From contig JAFSWB010000065.1 of assembly GCA_017444735.1 (NCBI GenBank), forward strand, positions 1 to 47,846: a DNA stretch of 47,846 nt. The letters run 5' to 3'. The notes beneath the pieces are model-generated. The model searched no databases. It saw only the letters and a list, made by a program, of their open reading frames with translations, and was not told where the DNA came from. Of the stretch, positions 33,672-42,177 are shown piece by piece. The stretch's first letter is position 1, and each line of letters begins with the position of its first letter. Origin of the DNA: Clostridia bacterium. Its GTDB lineage: Bacteria > Bacillota > Clostridia > Oscillospirales > CAG-272. Position numbers and translations under genes: made by a program.

Positions 33672-35336
33672 ATGAAAAAACTGATCTCACTGCTTGTTAT
33701 TTTTGCGGCGATCGAAACGTTTTCTTTACCGTCGTTCGCCGTTACCGTGCCGGAATTCGTGATAACGTCAAACAATTATGCCGCGGGGGACAGAATCGTT
33801 TATGAAGAAACAAAAGACATTGAAGTTGGTTCTGTCTTACAGTTGTACGCCGTGACGGAATTCGGAAACGAAATGGGAGAAACTCCCTCGGAAAACGGGT
33901 GGTTCGTCAAAGAAGTTTTGTCGGGCGGCGTGACGTGGTCAACTTCCGACGCCTGCGTCGCGAGCGTGGACGAAAACGGAAAAGTCCTCGGAGTGAGCGA
34001 AGGAAAAGCCGTCATAACCGCTTCGCTTGACCCGGACGCCGTCAGTTACGACGTTCCCGTGACGGAAAACAGCTTTGAAATCGAAATCAGACCGTATGTT
34101 TTTCGAGACGTTCCGGCCGACGCGTATTTCCGCGACGCGGTGAGCTGGGCGGTCGAGAACAAGATCACCTCCGGGACGAGCGAGACGACGTTCTCGCCCG
34201 ACGACGGATGTACCCGCGGGCAGGTAGTCACGTTTCTCTGGCGCTTGGCGGGAAGTCCCGAACCCGGCGTCACGGAGAACCCTTTTTCAGACGTCGGTGA
34301 GAGCGATTACTTCTTTAAAGCGGTCCTTTGGGCTGTCGGCGGCAAAATCACGGTCGGAACGGGGAATAAGACGTTCTCGCCGGGTGAAGTCTGCACGCGA
34401 GGGCAGATCGTGACCTTCTTCTACAGATCTAAGGGAAGTCCCGCTCCGTCCGGTCCGAGGAACCCGTTCGCCGACGTGAAGAAGGACGACTACTTCTTCG
34501 ACGCGGTCCTCTGGGCGGCAGAAAATGAAATAACGCTCGGTACGACCGACGCTTCTTTCGCTCCCGGCGATACCTGCACAAGGGCTCAGGTCGTCACATT
34601 TATGTTTCGCGGCGTTGGGGTTCACAAAGCTTTTGAAGAGTGGTCGGGCGAAGGAAACGTCCTCTCTTCGCTGAAATTGAAATTCCGTTCGGTCGACGAT
34701 ATTCCTCTCGGTCTTTACTTAATGGACAAACACACGCTTGATATGATAGCGGAGATTCAGAAGGAAGACGGCGGTCGTTACAGAACCGAAAAAGAGAGAG
34801 AGGAGAGCGTTTTCGGCGCGTTCCGTTCGTCGATACTCGGCGCCGACAGGATCGCCGTACCGTTCCTTGACGGCAAGGAGCTTGCGGCTGACGGCGAGAA
34901 GAACGACAACGTCGGTATCGTCCTTTCCGGCGCGTGCGAAAGACCGTGGATCGTTTTTCGTTGCGGCGGAGTCACAGTTCTTTTCACTTACCTTGACGGA
35001 GGGATCGCCGCCGAAGCGAAGGAAAATGGCGTCCCGTGGCTTATTGAACGGCTCGATCCGCGCGCTTTGAACGTCGGGAATGTTGAAGAGCAGAGAGAAA
35101 GGTTCAGGGAAGAGGGATACGGAACGCTTGCGAACGTGACCGCGGAAGAGCGAGAGATCACGTTTGACGGAAGGACGGTGAAAGCTCTGGCGATCGGACA
35201 CGTGTCGGGCGGAGGCGAGCCCGTGACGGTGGTTTTCGTCATTAGCGGGAACGTCCTGTTTGAGATCAGCGGCACCGTCGGCGACGTCGACGCCGTCATC
35301 GGCAGACTGACGGTCGGAGAACATGAGTTACGGTAA
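33672..35336 (+). CDS. secreted Ig-like (BIG2-type) protein with three SLH domains
   Basis: 554 residues. A signal peptide covers 1-23. Residues 25-140 look like a bacterial Ig-like domain (VTWSTSDACVASVDENGKV, then GKAVITA). Three SLH motifs at about 145-320 are of the TRGQVVTFLWR type (CTRGQVVTFLWRL, CTRGQIVTFFYRS, CTRAQVVTFMFRG), unlike the TRAM/TREQ type in the other SLH proteins here. Residues 320-554 show no recognised domain. AAAGGAG precedes ATG 33672. No clear promoter is seen. A terminator follows. Role unknown; wall-associated location inferred. Confidence 0.82.
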   Translation: MKKLISLLVIFAAIETFSLPSFAVTVPEFVITSNNYAAGDRIVYEETKDIEVGSVLQLYAVTEFGNEMGETPSENGWFVKEVLSGGVTWSTSDACVASVDENGKVLGVSEGKAVITASLDPDAVSYDVPVTENSFEIEIRPYVFRDVPADAYFRDAVSWAVENKITSGTSETTFSPDDGCTRGQVVTFLWRLAGSPEPGVTENPFSDVGESDYFFKAVLWAVGGKITVGTGNKTFSPGEVCTRGQIVTFFYRSKGSPAPSGPRNPFADVKKDDYFFDAVLWAAENEITLGTTDASFAPGDTCTRAQVVTFMFRGVGVHKAFEEWSGEGNVLSSLKLKFRSVDDIPLGLYLMDKHTLDMIAEIQKEDGGRYRTEKEREESVFGAFRSSILGADRIAVPFLDGKELAADGEKNDNVGIVLSGACERPWIVFRCGGVTVLFTYLDGGIAAEAKENGVPWLIERLDPRALNVGNVEEQRERFREEGYGTLANVTAEEREITFDGRTVKALAIGHVSGGGEPVTVVFVISGNVLFEISGTVGDVDAVIGRLTVGEHELR

Positions 35337-35343
35337 TACTTCG

Positions 35344-35377
35344 GGAGAGAAGATCCTGTTGGATTTTCTCTCCTTTT
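35344..35377 (+). terminator. terminator after the Ig-like/SLH gene
   Basis: GGAGAGAA / TTCTCTCC with an inner ATCC / GGAT pair and a TGTT loop, then TTTT. Confidence 0.82.
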
Positions 35378-35445
35378 CCTCTGAATACCCATTCTCATTG
35401 AATGCGCGGCGGAAAATACAAAAAAGTATAAAAATCTGTTGATCA

Positions 35446-35473
35446 CGTAACCTTTTCTCTCAAGTCACGTCTA
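35446..35473 (+). promoter_or_regulatory. ECF-type promoter motif, distal copy
   Basis: CGTAAC (35446-35451), 16 bases, CGTCTA (35468-35473). This AAC-N16-CG arrangement is typical of ECF sigma promoters. The 16-base block ACGTAACCTTTTCTCT at 35445-35460 recurs at 35551 with one change. Confidence 0.6.
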
Positions 35474-35551
35474 TATAGGGCGAGATGCATCTGTTATTTT
35501 CGTTTTAATCTCGAATTATACACGCAAGTATGGTAAAATAACTACATAAGA

Positions 35552-35579
35552 CGTAACTTTTTCTCTGAAAAAGCGGCCT
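35552..35579 (+). promoter_or_regulatory. ECF-type promoter motif, proximal copy
   Basis: CGTAAC (35552-35557), 16 bases, CGGCCT (35574-35579), about 54 bases before the sigma gene start. It shares 15 of 16 bases in the -35 region with the distal copy 106 bases upstream. Autoregulation by the ECF sigma factor is the simplest reading. Confidence 0.55.
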
Positions 35580-35632
35580 TTGTATAAAAGGAATATGCGT
35601 TATTTGAGATAGTACGAGAGAGGAGGGACGCT

Positions 35633-36193
35633 TTGGAGGATAACGAAATAATTTCTTTGCTTGAATCCCGCGACGAAAAAGCGATTGAACAGATTCGTAT
35701 AAAATACTCTTCTTATCTCTTTACAATCGCAAATAATATCCTTGGCGATGACCGGGAAGCTGAGGAATGTGTCAGCGAGACCTGTTTCCGGGCATGGAGC
35801 TCCATTCCTCCGGAGCATCCGGATTCTCTGTCACGTTATCTTTCAAGTATTATCCGAAATTGTGCGCTTGATATTATTCGTACACGAAAAACCGCAAAGA
35901 GACTTAATTCAGAGTATTCCTTATCCATTGATGAGATCGGCGATTTAATATCTTCCGACGGTATTCCGGAAGACGAAATCGACGCGGATTTTCTCCGAAA
36001 CTCAATATCATCTTTTTTGAGGTCTGTTCCGGAAAAGCAGAGAACCGTCTTCATTCGACGATACTTTTTCTTTGACTCATTGAAGGAAATTGCTGTCTTC
36101 AACGGAATGAGCGTTTCTTCTGTCAAGGTAACTCTGTTCAGATTGAGAAAAGAACTGAAAGAGCATTTAATGAAGGAGGGGTATTATCTATGA
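35633..36193 (+). CDS. ECF-type RNA polymerase sigma factor
   Basis: 186 residues from TTG 35633, with AGGAGG 6-7 bases before. Region 2 includes YLFTIANNILGDDREAEECV and the aromatic segment CFRAWSSI; region 4 is VPEKQRTVFIRRYFFFDSL with the helix-turn-helix LKEIAVFNGMSVSSVKVTLF. The gene is visibly richer in A and T than its neighbours and uses A/T-ending codons, which suggests transfer from another genome. It overlaps the next gene by four bases (ATGA), the usual link between a sigma factor and its membrane anti-sigma factor. Confidence 0.93.
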   Translation: MEDNEIISLLESRDEKAIEQIRIKYSSYLFTIANNILGDDREAEECVSETCFRAWSSIPPEHPDSLSRYLSSIIRNCALDIIRTRKTAKRLNSEYSLSIDEIGDLISSDGIPEDEIDADFLRNSISSFLRSVPEKQRTVFIRRYFFFDSLKEIAVFNGMSVSSVKVTLFRLRKELKEHLMKEGYYL

Positions 36194-37191
36194 AAAAAGA
36201 AGAGTTTTTTTCGATACTGGGCGGTATCGACGAGGATATTCTTACGCCGATTGCGGAAAATCGCGCAAGAGAAAACAGAAAAATCCTGACGCTGAAGAAG
36301 GGCGCAGAAATGAAAAGAATAATCGCAGCTTTGGCTGTTCTCATGACTGTTTCCGCGTTTGCACTGACGATCGTGGCACTTGATTATAAAGCGTCTTCCA
36401 AAACAGACGCCGATGAAAACGGGATCTCAAAAAGCGAAGAGAGCTATTCCGGGCCTGAGACTGTTATTTACGAGGCGGACGGCGATCCCGATTCATTAAG
36501 GACCCTTTATTATTCAAAAACCATCAGGATCGCCGGACGGGACGTATACGGCTATTCCGAACCCGGGAATTCTGATTTGTATCTGTTCGACAAGAACGTT
36601 TCTTTTATCGGATGGATCTCTGATCCCGACTCCGATCCGACGCTCGGCGAATCGTTTGAAAAAGTGATAAAAGACCCGGGTTCCGGGATCTCGGATGATG
36701 AAGCGGTAAAAATCGCTTACGAACACGCCGCGGGTATTTACGGAAGCTCCGTCCTCGACTGTGAGATCGTCGACGTTGCCGGAGACGATTACAGCGTGCT
36801 TGTCACGCTTGCGAAAATGTACGAAGCCGCCGATTTTTCCGTGCGCGGTCCCGGATGCGCCGTAAGGGTTATGAGAGACGGGACGGTCGATCTGTGTACT
36901 GGCGGCATGTATGACGTCGACGCCGACGCTTTGTCGAAGGTGACCCTTGCGGAAACCGATTCCTTCGTCCGCGAAAAAATCGACGAACAGTTCGGCGGCG
37001 CCGTTGAAAGATACGAAGTGTTTGAAAGAAGAGTTGTTGTAAACGACGCGGGACGGACCGCGATCAGAATTGGCGTCAGCTGCTTCTTCAAGGAGACCCC
37101 GTCGAAGGAGACCATTGAAAAATACGGTCTCGGAGGGACGTGGGGACTCGATAACCGTTACGGTTGTTCTTTTGAATATGTTATCGGTTGA
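36190..37191 (+). CDS. probable anti-sigma factor, single-pass membrane protein
   Basis: 333 residues. A short cytoplasmic N-terminus (residues 1-40, MKKEEFFSILGGIDEDIL) resembles the first residues of many clostridial proteins encoded after ECF sigma genes. A membrane helix at about 42-63 follows. The outer part (about 80-333) shows no recognised domain. Coupling to the sigma gene and topology make an anti-sigma factor the best call. Base composition is intermediate between the sigma gene and the G+C-rich surroundings. No zinc-binding HxxxCxxC motif is present. Confidence 0.72.
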   Translation: MKKEEFFSILGGIDEDILTPIAENRARENRKILTLKKGAEMKRIIAALAVLMTVSAFALTIVALDYKASSKTDADENGISKSEESYSGPETVIYEADGDPDSLRTLYYSKTIRIAGRDVYGYSEPGNSDLYLFDKNVSFIGWISDPDSDPTLGESFEKVIKDPGSGISDDEAVKIAYEHAAGIYGSSVLDCEIVDVAGDDYSVLVTLAKMYEAADFSVRGPGCAVRVMRDGTVDLCTGGMYDVDADALSKVTLAETDSFVREKIDEQFGGAVERYEVFERRVVVNDAGRTAIRIGVSCFFKETPSKETIEKYGLGGTWGLDNRYGCSFEYVIG

Positions 37192-37210
37192 AGCGATAAG
37201 GAGACGGCGG

Positions 37211-37732
37211 ATGTTCGCCGCGATCATACTGTCCGTTCTCATCACGGCGAATATCGCAGCGTCGGTTTGGCTGATCATTTCAAAGAAGACGGCGGCCGTA
37301 CCCCCACGTAGCGACTCGACGGGAGTGTCCGCCGCCGATCTTGTTCCCGACCGGATGTCCGTCGTATCGGGAGACTTGCGCATCACGCTTGACGAGGGCT
37401 CAGAAGACTATGAATATCTGCTTCTCTCCAATAATGCGAGATTTTATAACTGCGGCGTTTCCGAAATCGGGGCGGACGAGGCGCTCTCAGACGGTACGAT
37501 CCCCCGATTGGTTTACGAATTTGACAAAAGCGTGACCGTGATCTTTCCCGGCGGTGTCCCTCCGTATGAAGAAGAGGTGCGCGTTTTCGCCGACAGGATC
37601 GAGTTTTACTGTGACGCGGGCGCGCCGCAGATTATCGCGGCGTACGACGGCGGCGCGGTGAGATTTTTCTCGGGTAACGATTCCCTCGGGGTCGCTGCTC
37701 GGGTAAAAGACGTGATCGAAAACTCAAAATAA
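37211..37732 (+). CDS. unknown single-pass membrane protein of the ECF cassette
   Basis: 173 residues. A membrane helix at residues 2-22 is followed by an extracytoplasmic domain with alternating hydrophobic strands and no recognised motif. ATG 37211 has AAGGAG seven bases upstream; an upstream in-frame ATG at 37178 overlaps the previous gene and is less likely. Position directly after the anti-sigma-like gene and before a terminator suggests it belongs to the same signalling cassette. Confidence 0.65.
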   Translation: MFAAIILSVLITANIAASVWLIISKKTAAVPPRSDSTGVSAADLVPDRMSVVSGDLRITLDEGSEDYEYLLLSNNARFYNCGVSEIGADEALSDGTIPRLVYEFDKSVTVIFPGGVPPYEEEVRVFADRIEFYCDAGAPQIIAAYDGGAVRFFSGNDSLGVAARVKDVIENSK

Positions 37733-37793
37733 ACCTGCCGTTGAAACCGTCGTTTCGCGTCATACCTGTTTTTGCTTTTCTTACTGACATCTG

Positions 37794-37825
37794 AAAAAGA
37801 GCGTCTTGAAAAAGACGCTCTTTTT
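37794..37825. terminator. terminator after the ECF cassette
   Basis: GAGCGTCTT / AAGACGCTC with a GAAA loop, flanked by five A on the left and five T on the right. Confidence 0.9.
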
Positions 37826-37836
37826 CTGCTTCGGCA

Positions 37837-37865
37837 TTGAAAAAAGGTCCCGGATAGTATATAAT
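37837..37865 (+). promoter_or_regulatory. sigma-A promoter for the glycyl-radical activase gene
   Basis: TTGAAA (37837-37842) and TATAAT (37860-37865) with a 17-base spacer, 32 bases before the ATG. Confidence 0.8.
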
Positions 37866-37897
37866 GGTGTCGAAAACAGAGAGAGGTCTGGACGGAA

Positions 37898-38797
37898 ATG
37901 CAAAAGGGACTCGTTTTTAATATACAGCGTTTTTCTCTCCACGACGGACCGGGGATCAGAACGGGCGTCTTTCTCAAGGGCTGTCCACTGAGATGCCGCT
38001 GGTGTCACAACCCCGAGGGTTTCACGATGGCGGCGGAGCTCGAATATAATCCCGTGAAGTGTATCGGATGCGGCAGATGTACCGTCTGCCCGGAAGGATG
38101 TCACAGGATAGCGGACGGCGCGCACCTCTTCGACAGGACGGGATGCGTTAAGTGCTTCCGCTGCGTCGACGCCTGCCCCGCGGGCGCGCTTCTTCGGGCG
38201 GGCCGCGAGTACACCGTCGACGAGGTGATGGAAACGGTCGAAAAGGACAGACCCTATTACGAGAACAGCGGCGGCGGGTTGACGGTCTCGGGCGGCGAAC
38301 CGCTCCTTCAGTGGGAGTTCACCCTCGCGCTGCTGAAAGAAGCCCGCGCCCGCGGGATCGATACCGCGATCGAGACGAGCGGATTCGCGCCGTCCGAAGT
38401 GATAAAAGCGATATCTTCGTACGTCGACGTCTTCCTTTTCGACTATAAAGTTACCGATCCCGGCGATCACGAGAAGTACACGGGCGTCCCGCGGGCGCCG
38501 ATCCTCGAAAATCTCCGTCTTCTGAACGAAGAGGGAAGGCGCGTCGTTCTCCGCTGTCCGATCATTCCCGGCGTCAACGACGACGACGGGCACTTCGACG
38601 CGATCGCCGAGCTCTCGCGCGAGCTCGACTCCGTTTTCCGCGTCGATCTCGAGCCGTATCACGAGCTCGGGACGGCGAAATATCCGAAATTCGGGAAAGA
38701 GGCGTCGTTTTCCGCCGAGCCGCCCGCAAAGGAGCGGATGGAGGAGATAAAACGATACGTTCAGGACAGAACGCCCAAGCGCGTTACAATATCATAA
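37898..38797 (+). CDS. glycyl-radical enzyme activating protein (radical SAM)
   Basis: 299 residues. The radical SAM motif CPLRCRWC (Cys29, Cys33, Cys36) binds the SAM cluster. Two ferredoxin-like clusters are marked by CIGCGRCTVCPEGC (residues 55-68) and CVKCFRCVDACP (83-94). The SGGEPL motif follows. Such activases use SAM to place a radical on a glycyl radical enzyme such as a pyruvate formate-lyase, diol dehydratase or decarboxylase homologue. The extra ferredoxin insert is typical of activases other than PflA itself. The partner enzyme is not nearby. It shares a transcript with the oxidoreductase gene 28 bases downstream. Confidence 0.9.
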   Translation: MQKGLVFNIQRFSLHDGPGIRTGVFLKGCPLRCRWCHNPEGFTMAAELEYNPVKCIGCGRCTVCPEGCHRIADGAHLFDRTGCVKCFRCVDACPAGALLRAGREYTVDEVMETVEKDRPYYENSGGGLTVSGGEPLLQWEFTLALLKEARARGIDTAIETSGFAPSEVIKAISSYVDVFLFDYKVTDPGDHEKYTGVPRAPILENLRLLNEEGRRVVLRCPIIPGVNDDDGHFDAIAELSRELDSVFRVDLEPYHELGTAKYPKFGKEASFSAEPPAKERMEEIKRYVQDRTPKRVTIS

Positions 38798-38825
38798 TTT
38801 TTTACCGGGGAAAGGAAAAGAGGTA

Positions 38826-39893
38826 ATGGAAAAGCTCAGAGTAGGAATCATCGGAACAGGCGGGATCAGCGGGTGCCACATCGACGGCTACAAGATCCTC
38901 CGCGACCGCGGAGAGGTCGAGATCGTCGCCGGGTGCGACATCGACGAAGAGAAGGTCAAAAAATACGTCGAACGCCACAATATCCCGCGTTACTATACCG
39001 ACTGTCACGAGATGATGGCGAAGGAAAAGCTCGATATCGTCAGCGTCTGCACGTGGAACGCGGCGCACAAGGAGTGCACGATCGCGGCTCTCCGCGGCGG
39101 AGCCAACGTCATCTGCGAGAAGCCGATGGCGATGAACGCCGCCGAGGCGGAGGAGATGATGCGCGTGGCGAAGGAGGAGGGCAAGCTCCTTCAGGTCGGT
39201 TTCGTAAGGCGCTTCGGCAACGACGCCGACATCGTCAAAAAGTTCCGCGACAGCGGCAACCTCGGCGATATTTACTATGCGAAAGCGACCTATCTGAGAC
39301 GCGACGGATGCCCGGGCGGCTGGTTCGGCGACAAGGCGTACTCCGGCGGCGGACCGCTGATCGATCTCGGCGTCCACGTCATCGACCTCGTCAGGTATCT
39401 CGCCGGGAATCCGCTTCCCGTCGAGGCGTTCGGCGTAACGTACGACAACCTCGGAAGCAACCGCGCCGCGGGTCTCGAGGACGCGTGGTTCGCTCACGGC
39501 GGCGATCAGTTCAAATTCACCGTCGAGGACTTCGCCGCGGCGATGGTCAGATTCGATTCCGGGCTCACACTCAGCGTTGAGGCGAGCTTCAACCTGAATA
39601 TAAAGCATGACGTCGGCAATATCGAGCTCTTCGGAACGAAGGCGGGTATCAATCTCTCGCCCGATATCGAGGTCTATACGGACATGGCGGGTCAGTACGT
39701 CAACGTCAAGCCCGCCGGCGACACGGCGCTCTCGTTCAGCGGCCTCTTTGAGCGCGAGATCTTCGGCTTCGTCAACGCTGTACGCGGTATTGAGCCGTGC
39801 CGCGCTCCCGCCGAGGACGGCGTCGTCCTCATGAAGATCCTCGACGCGATCTACGAATCCGCCCGCGTCGGCCATTCCGTTAAGATCAACTGA
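38826..39893 (+). CDS. Gfo/Idh/MocA family oxidoreductase
   Basis: 355 residues. The N-terminal Rossmann motif is VGIIGTGGISGCHIDGY, followed by the EKPMAMN motif (Lys catalytic region) and a C-terminal barrel with GGGPLIDLGVHVIDL, where the conserved His and Asp lie. These NAD(P)-dependent enzymes act on sugars, inositols or related alcohols. The neighbouring sugar genes (manA and an isomerase nearby) fit carbohydrate metabolism; the substrate is unknown. It is followed by a bidirectional terminator. Confidence 0.92.
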   Translation: MEKLRVGIIGTGGISGCHIDGYKILRDRGEVEIVAGCDIDEEKVKKYVERHNIPRYYTDCHEMMAKEKLDIVSVCTWNAAHKECTIAALRGGANVICEKPMAMNAAEAEEMMRVAKEEGKLLQVGFVRRFGNDADIVKKFRDSGNLGDIYYAKATYLRRDGCPGGWFGDKAYSGGGPLIDLGVHVIDLVRYLAGNPLPVEAFGVTYDNLGSNRAAGLEDAWFAHGGDQFKFTVEDFAAAMVRFDSGLTLSVEASFNLNIKHDVGNIELFGTKAGINLSPDIEVYTDMAGQYVNVKPAGDTALSFSGLFEREIFGFVNAVRGIEPCRAPAEDGVVLMKILDAIYESARVGHSVKIN

Positions 39894-39908
39894 CACTTAC
39901 GGGACAGT

Positions 39909-39943
39909 AAAAAAATGCGCCTTCTTCGGACGGCGCATTTTTT
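39909..39943. terminator. bidirectional terminator between the oxidoreductase and manA
   Basis: An A-run, TGCGCC, an inner TC / GA pair, GGCGCA and a T-run serve both converging genes. Confidence 0.85.
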
Positions 39944-39968
39944 ATTTTCCGGTCAGCGATGACGGCGT

Positions 39969-40919
39969 TTACACCGTCGCGGTGACAGAGACCGCCCGTC
40001 CCGAAACGCAGACGTTTTCCGCTCCCGCGGGGATGAAAACGCACGTTCCGAACGACAGCGGGACCGTATGATCGCCAAAGACGAGCGACGCGCCGTCTTC
40101 GGCATGGACGGCGCAAAGAACGGTGAATCTGTCGTCGGGGACGGAGAGCCGGACGGGACTCAAGCCGTCCGACACGATCTTTTTCACGGTGAACGCGCCG
40201 CAGTGACAGAGCAGGGAGGGATCGTCAGCCCCGCCGCGCGAAAACCTCAGCTTTTCAATATCGTCATTTGAATAATTTACCGCGCAGTCCGCGGCTTTCT
40301 GCAAATGCAGTTCACGCTTTCGCCCGTCGAAAGTCCTGCCGAAGTCGGAGATCCGGTACGTCAGATCGGAGTTCTCCTGTATCTCGAGAAGAAGGACTCC
40401 CGCGCCTATCGAATGGACAAGCCCGGGCGGTATGAACAAAACGTCGCCCGGGACGGGACGGACTTTTCTGAAGAGCGACTCGTCCGGCTCGCCCTCCGAA
40501 ATCATATCGGTCGTGACGCCGGGGCGAAGGCCCGCGATTATTTCGGCGTCCGGTGCGGCGTCGATGACGTACCACATCTCGCATTTTCCGCGCTGTCCCT
40601 CGACGCGCGCGGCGTATTCGTCGTCCGGGTGCACCTGAACGGAGAGGCGGTCCGCGGAGTCTATCAGCTTGATAAGAAGCGGAAAGCCGCCGCCGCACGC
40701 GCTCCCCGCCGCGTCCGGAAACGCGGCGAGATATTCGTCAAGCGGGCGTCCCTCAAACGGACCGCCGCCGACGACGGAGACCGCGCCGTCGCGGACAGAT
40801 AGGATCCACGCCTCTCCGACGCGGACGCCGTCGGGCGCGTCGGTCAAGCCGTTCAGCCTCTTTCCGCCCCACGGCATCACGCGAGGTATGGGTCGGAGCA
40901 TTACGGGATACGCTCTCAT
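39969..40919 (-). CDS. manA: class I mannose-6-phosphate isomerase
   Basis: 316 residues, a short type I enzyme interconverting mannose-6-phosphate and fructose-6-phosphate. Zinc-site motifs are LSVQVHPDDEYA, EMWYVIDA and FIPPGLVHSIGAGV. AAAGGAGG precedes ATG 40919. It lies 27 bases after the ROK-like regulator on the same strand, so the two are probably co-transcribed. Confidence 0.92.
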   Translation of the reverse strand: MRAYPVMLRPIPRVMPWGGKRLNGLTDAPDGVRVGEAWILSVRDGAVSVVGGGPFEGRPLDEYLAAFPDAAGSACGGGFPLLIKLIDSADRLSVQVHPDDEYAARVEGQRGKCEMWYVIDAAPDAEIIAGLRPGVTTDMISEGEPDESLFRKVRPVPGDVLFIPPGLVHSIGAGVLLLEIQENSDLTYRISDFGRTFDGRKRELHLQKAADCAVNYSNDDIEKLRFSRGGADDPSLLCHCGAFTVKKIVSDGLSPVRLSVPDDRFTVLCAVHAEDGASLVFGDHTVPLSFGTCVFIPAGAENVCVSGRAVSVTATV

Positions 40920-40946
40920 TCAGGGTCGCCTCCTTTCGGTCGTCGT

Positions 40947-41936
40947 TTATCGCGCCGCCGCCTCGACGAGCTTGCGGCGTATTACCCCGAGCGCGGTTTT
41001 CCTCACTTCGGGAGGATCTCTGAAAACGAGAAAAACGTCCGGCTCGGGTCTTATCCCGAGCTCCTGTCTGACCGTTCGTCCGACCTCGTCGCCGAATCTG
41101 CCGTCCGAAAGCTCGATGAGGACGGCGCCCGGCGAAAGAGCGGCGACCGCGTTGCGGATCGTCCCCGCAATGAGCCGTCCCGCCTCTTTTCCGTCGCGGC
41201 AGGACAAAAGGGCGCGGGCGGCGTCGCCGCTCGAGGGAGCCCTGAGCCGGGAGACCGTTCCGAGGGATCTGTTTCTCGACACGGCGGCGGCGATCCCGTC
41301 GGGACCGGCGGTGCAGAAGAAAACGGAGCCGCGGACGCCTGATTTCCGCATCGCCGCGGAAGCGGCGACCGCGTCGCGGTTGAGGAAGAAGACGGGACAG
41401 CGTCCGGCGGCTTCTCTGATCGCCGCTTTCATCTCTCCGTCGCGGAAAGCGGCGCCCGGGTCGGCGATCCGCGCGGGATCGGGCGTCGGAAGCAGGACGG
41501 CTACCGCTGAAAATGAAACGTCGCCGACGGAGGCCCGCTCGTTTGAGGCGCGCTCCGCGAGCGCCCGGACCGCGGCTGACGCGTCGCCGGGAGACGGAAT
41601 GGAGGACTCGACGAAAAACGAGCTCTCGTTCCCCGAGAGATCGGAGAGATACGCCCGGGCGCGGTCCGCCGAAAGGTCGATCGTCAGGATGGGCCGGGAG
41701 GCGGGGAAAAGCGTCTCGGGGCGTCTGCCTCCGGTCGATACGCCGGGACGCGCCGCGACAAGACCGGCGTCGATCAGGGCGTCGGCGGCGGAGGAAACGG
41801 TCGTGATACTGAGCGAGAGCGCCTCCGACGCCTCGCGGCGCGTGATCCCGGGGCGGGAACAGACGAGTTCGAACGCGGAAAAGACGGCGCCGCCGCGGCG
41901 CGGGACGGAAACCGAGTCATTTTTCTTCATCCCCAT
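40947..41936 (-). CDS. ROK-family-like transcriptional regulator
   Basis: 329 residues. The N-terminal winged helix (ITRREASEALSLSITTVSSA, then GLVAARPGVSTGGRRP) is of the NagC/XylR type. The rest follows the ROK actin-like fold (TIDLSADRARAYLSDLSG) but the sugar-kinase motifs and the zinc-binding Cys set are not evident, so it is probably a degenerate repressor rather than a kinase. Start at ATG 41936 or 41930. manA lies downstream and may be its target or share its control. A promoter with TTGACA is upstream. Confidence 0.82.
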   Translation of the reverse strand: MGMKKNDSVSVPRRGGAVFSAFELVCSRPGITRREASEALSLSITTVSSAADALIDAGLVAARPGVSTGGRRPETLFPASRPILTIDLSADRARAYLSDLSGNESSFFVESSIPSPGDASAAVRALAERASNERASVGDVSFSAVAVLLPTPDPARIADPGAAFRDGEMKAAIREAAGRCPVFFLNRDAVAASAAMRKSGVRGSVFFCTAGPDGIAAAVSRNRSLGTVSRLRAPSSGDAARALLSCRDGKEAGRLIAGTIRNAVAALSPGAVLIELSDGRFGDEVGRTVRQELGIRPEPDVFLVFRDPPEVRKTALGVIRRKLVEAAAR

Positions 41937-41973
41937 GGTCCCTCTCCCTGAATTACAGTGTTTTTTCACAATT

Positions 41974-42002
41974 ATTTTATATTTCCCGCCGTGTGATGTC
42001 AA
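41974..42002 (-). promoter_or_regulatory. sigma-A promoter of the ROK-like gene and manA
   Basis: On the minus strand TTGACA (41997-42002) and TAAAAT (41974-41979) are 17 bases apart, about 35-40 bases before the start. Confidence 0.78.
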
Positions 42003-42094
42003 CAATTATCGCCCGAAAAACGCGTTTCAGCAGGAAAACGGGCGCGTAACGATCAAAATATTCAAAAATAATCGGGAAATTTCGGAAAATGGTA

Positions 42095-42123
42095 TTGACA
42101 AATCAGTTAGGCATATGTATAAT
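42095..42123 (+). promoter_or_regulatory. consensus sigma-A promoter of the second BlaI-like gene
   Basis: TTGACA (42095-42100) and TATAAT (42118-42123) are exact, with a 17-base spacer. Confidence 0.88.
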
Positions 42124-42177
42124 AGAACGCACTGACGGCAATTTACATTTTTGCCAAACAGGAACGGAGTCCCGAAG

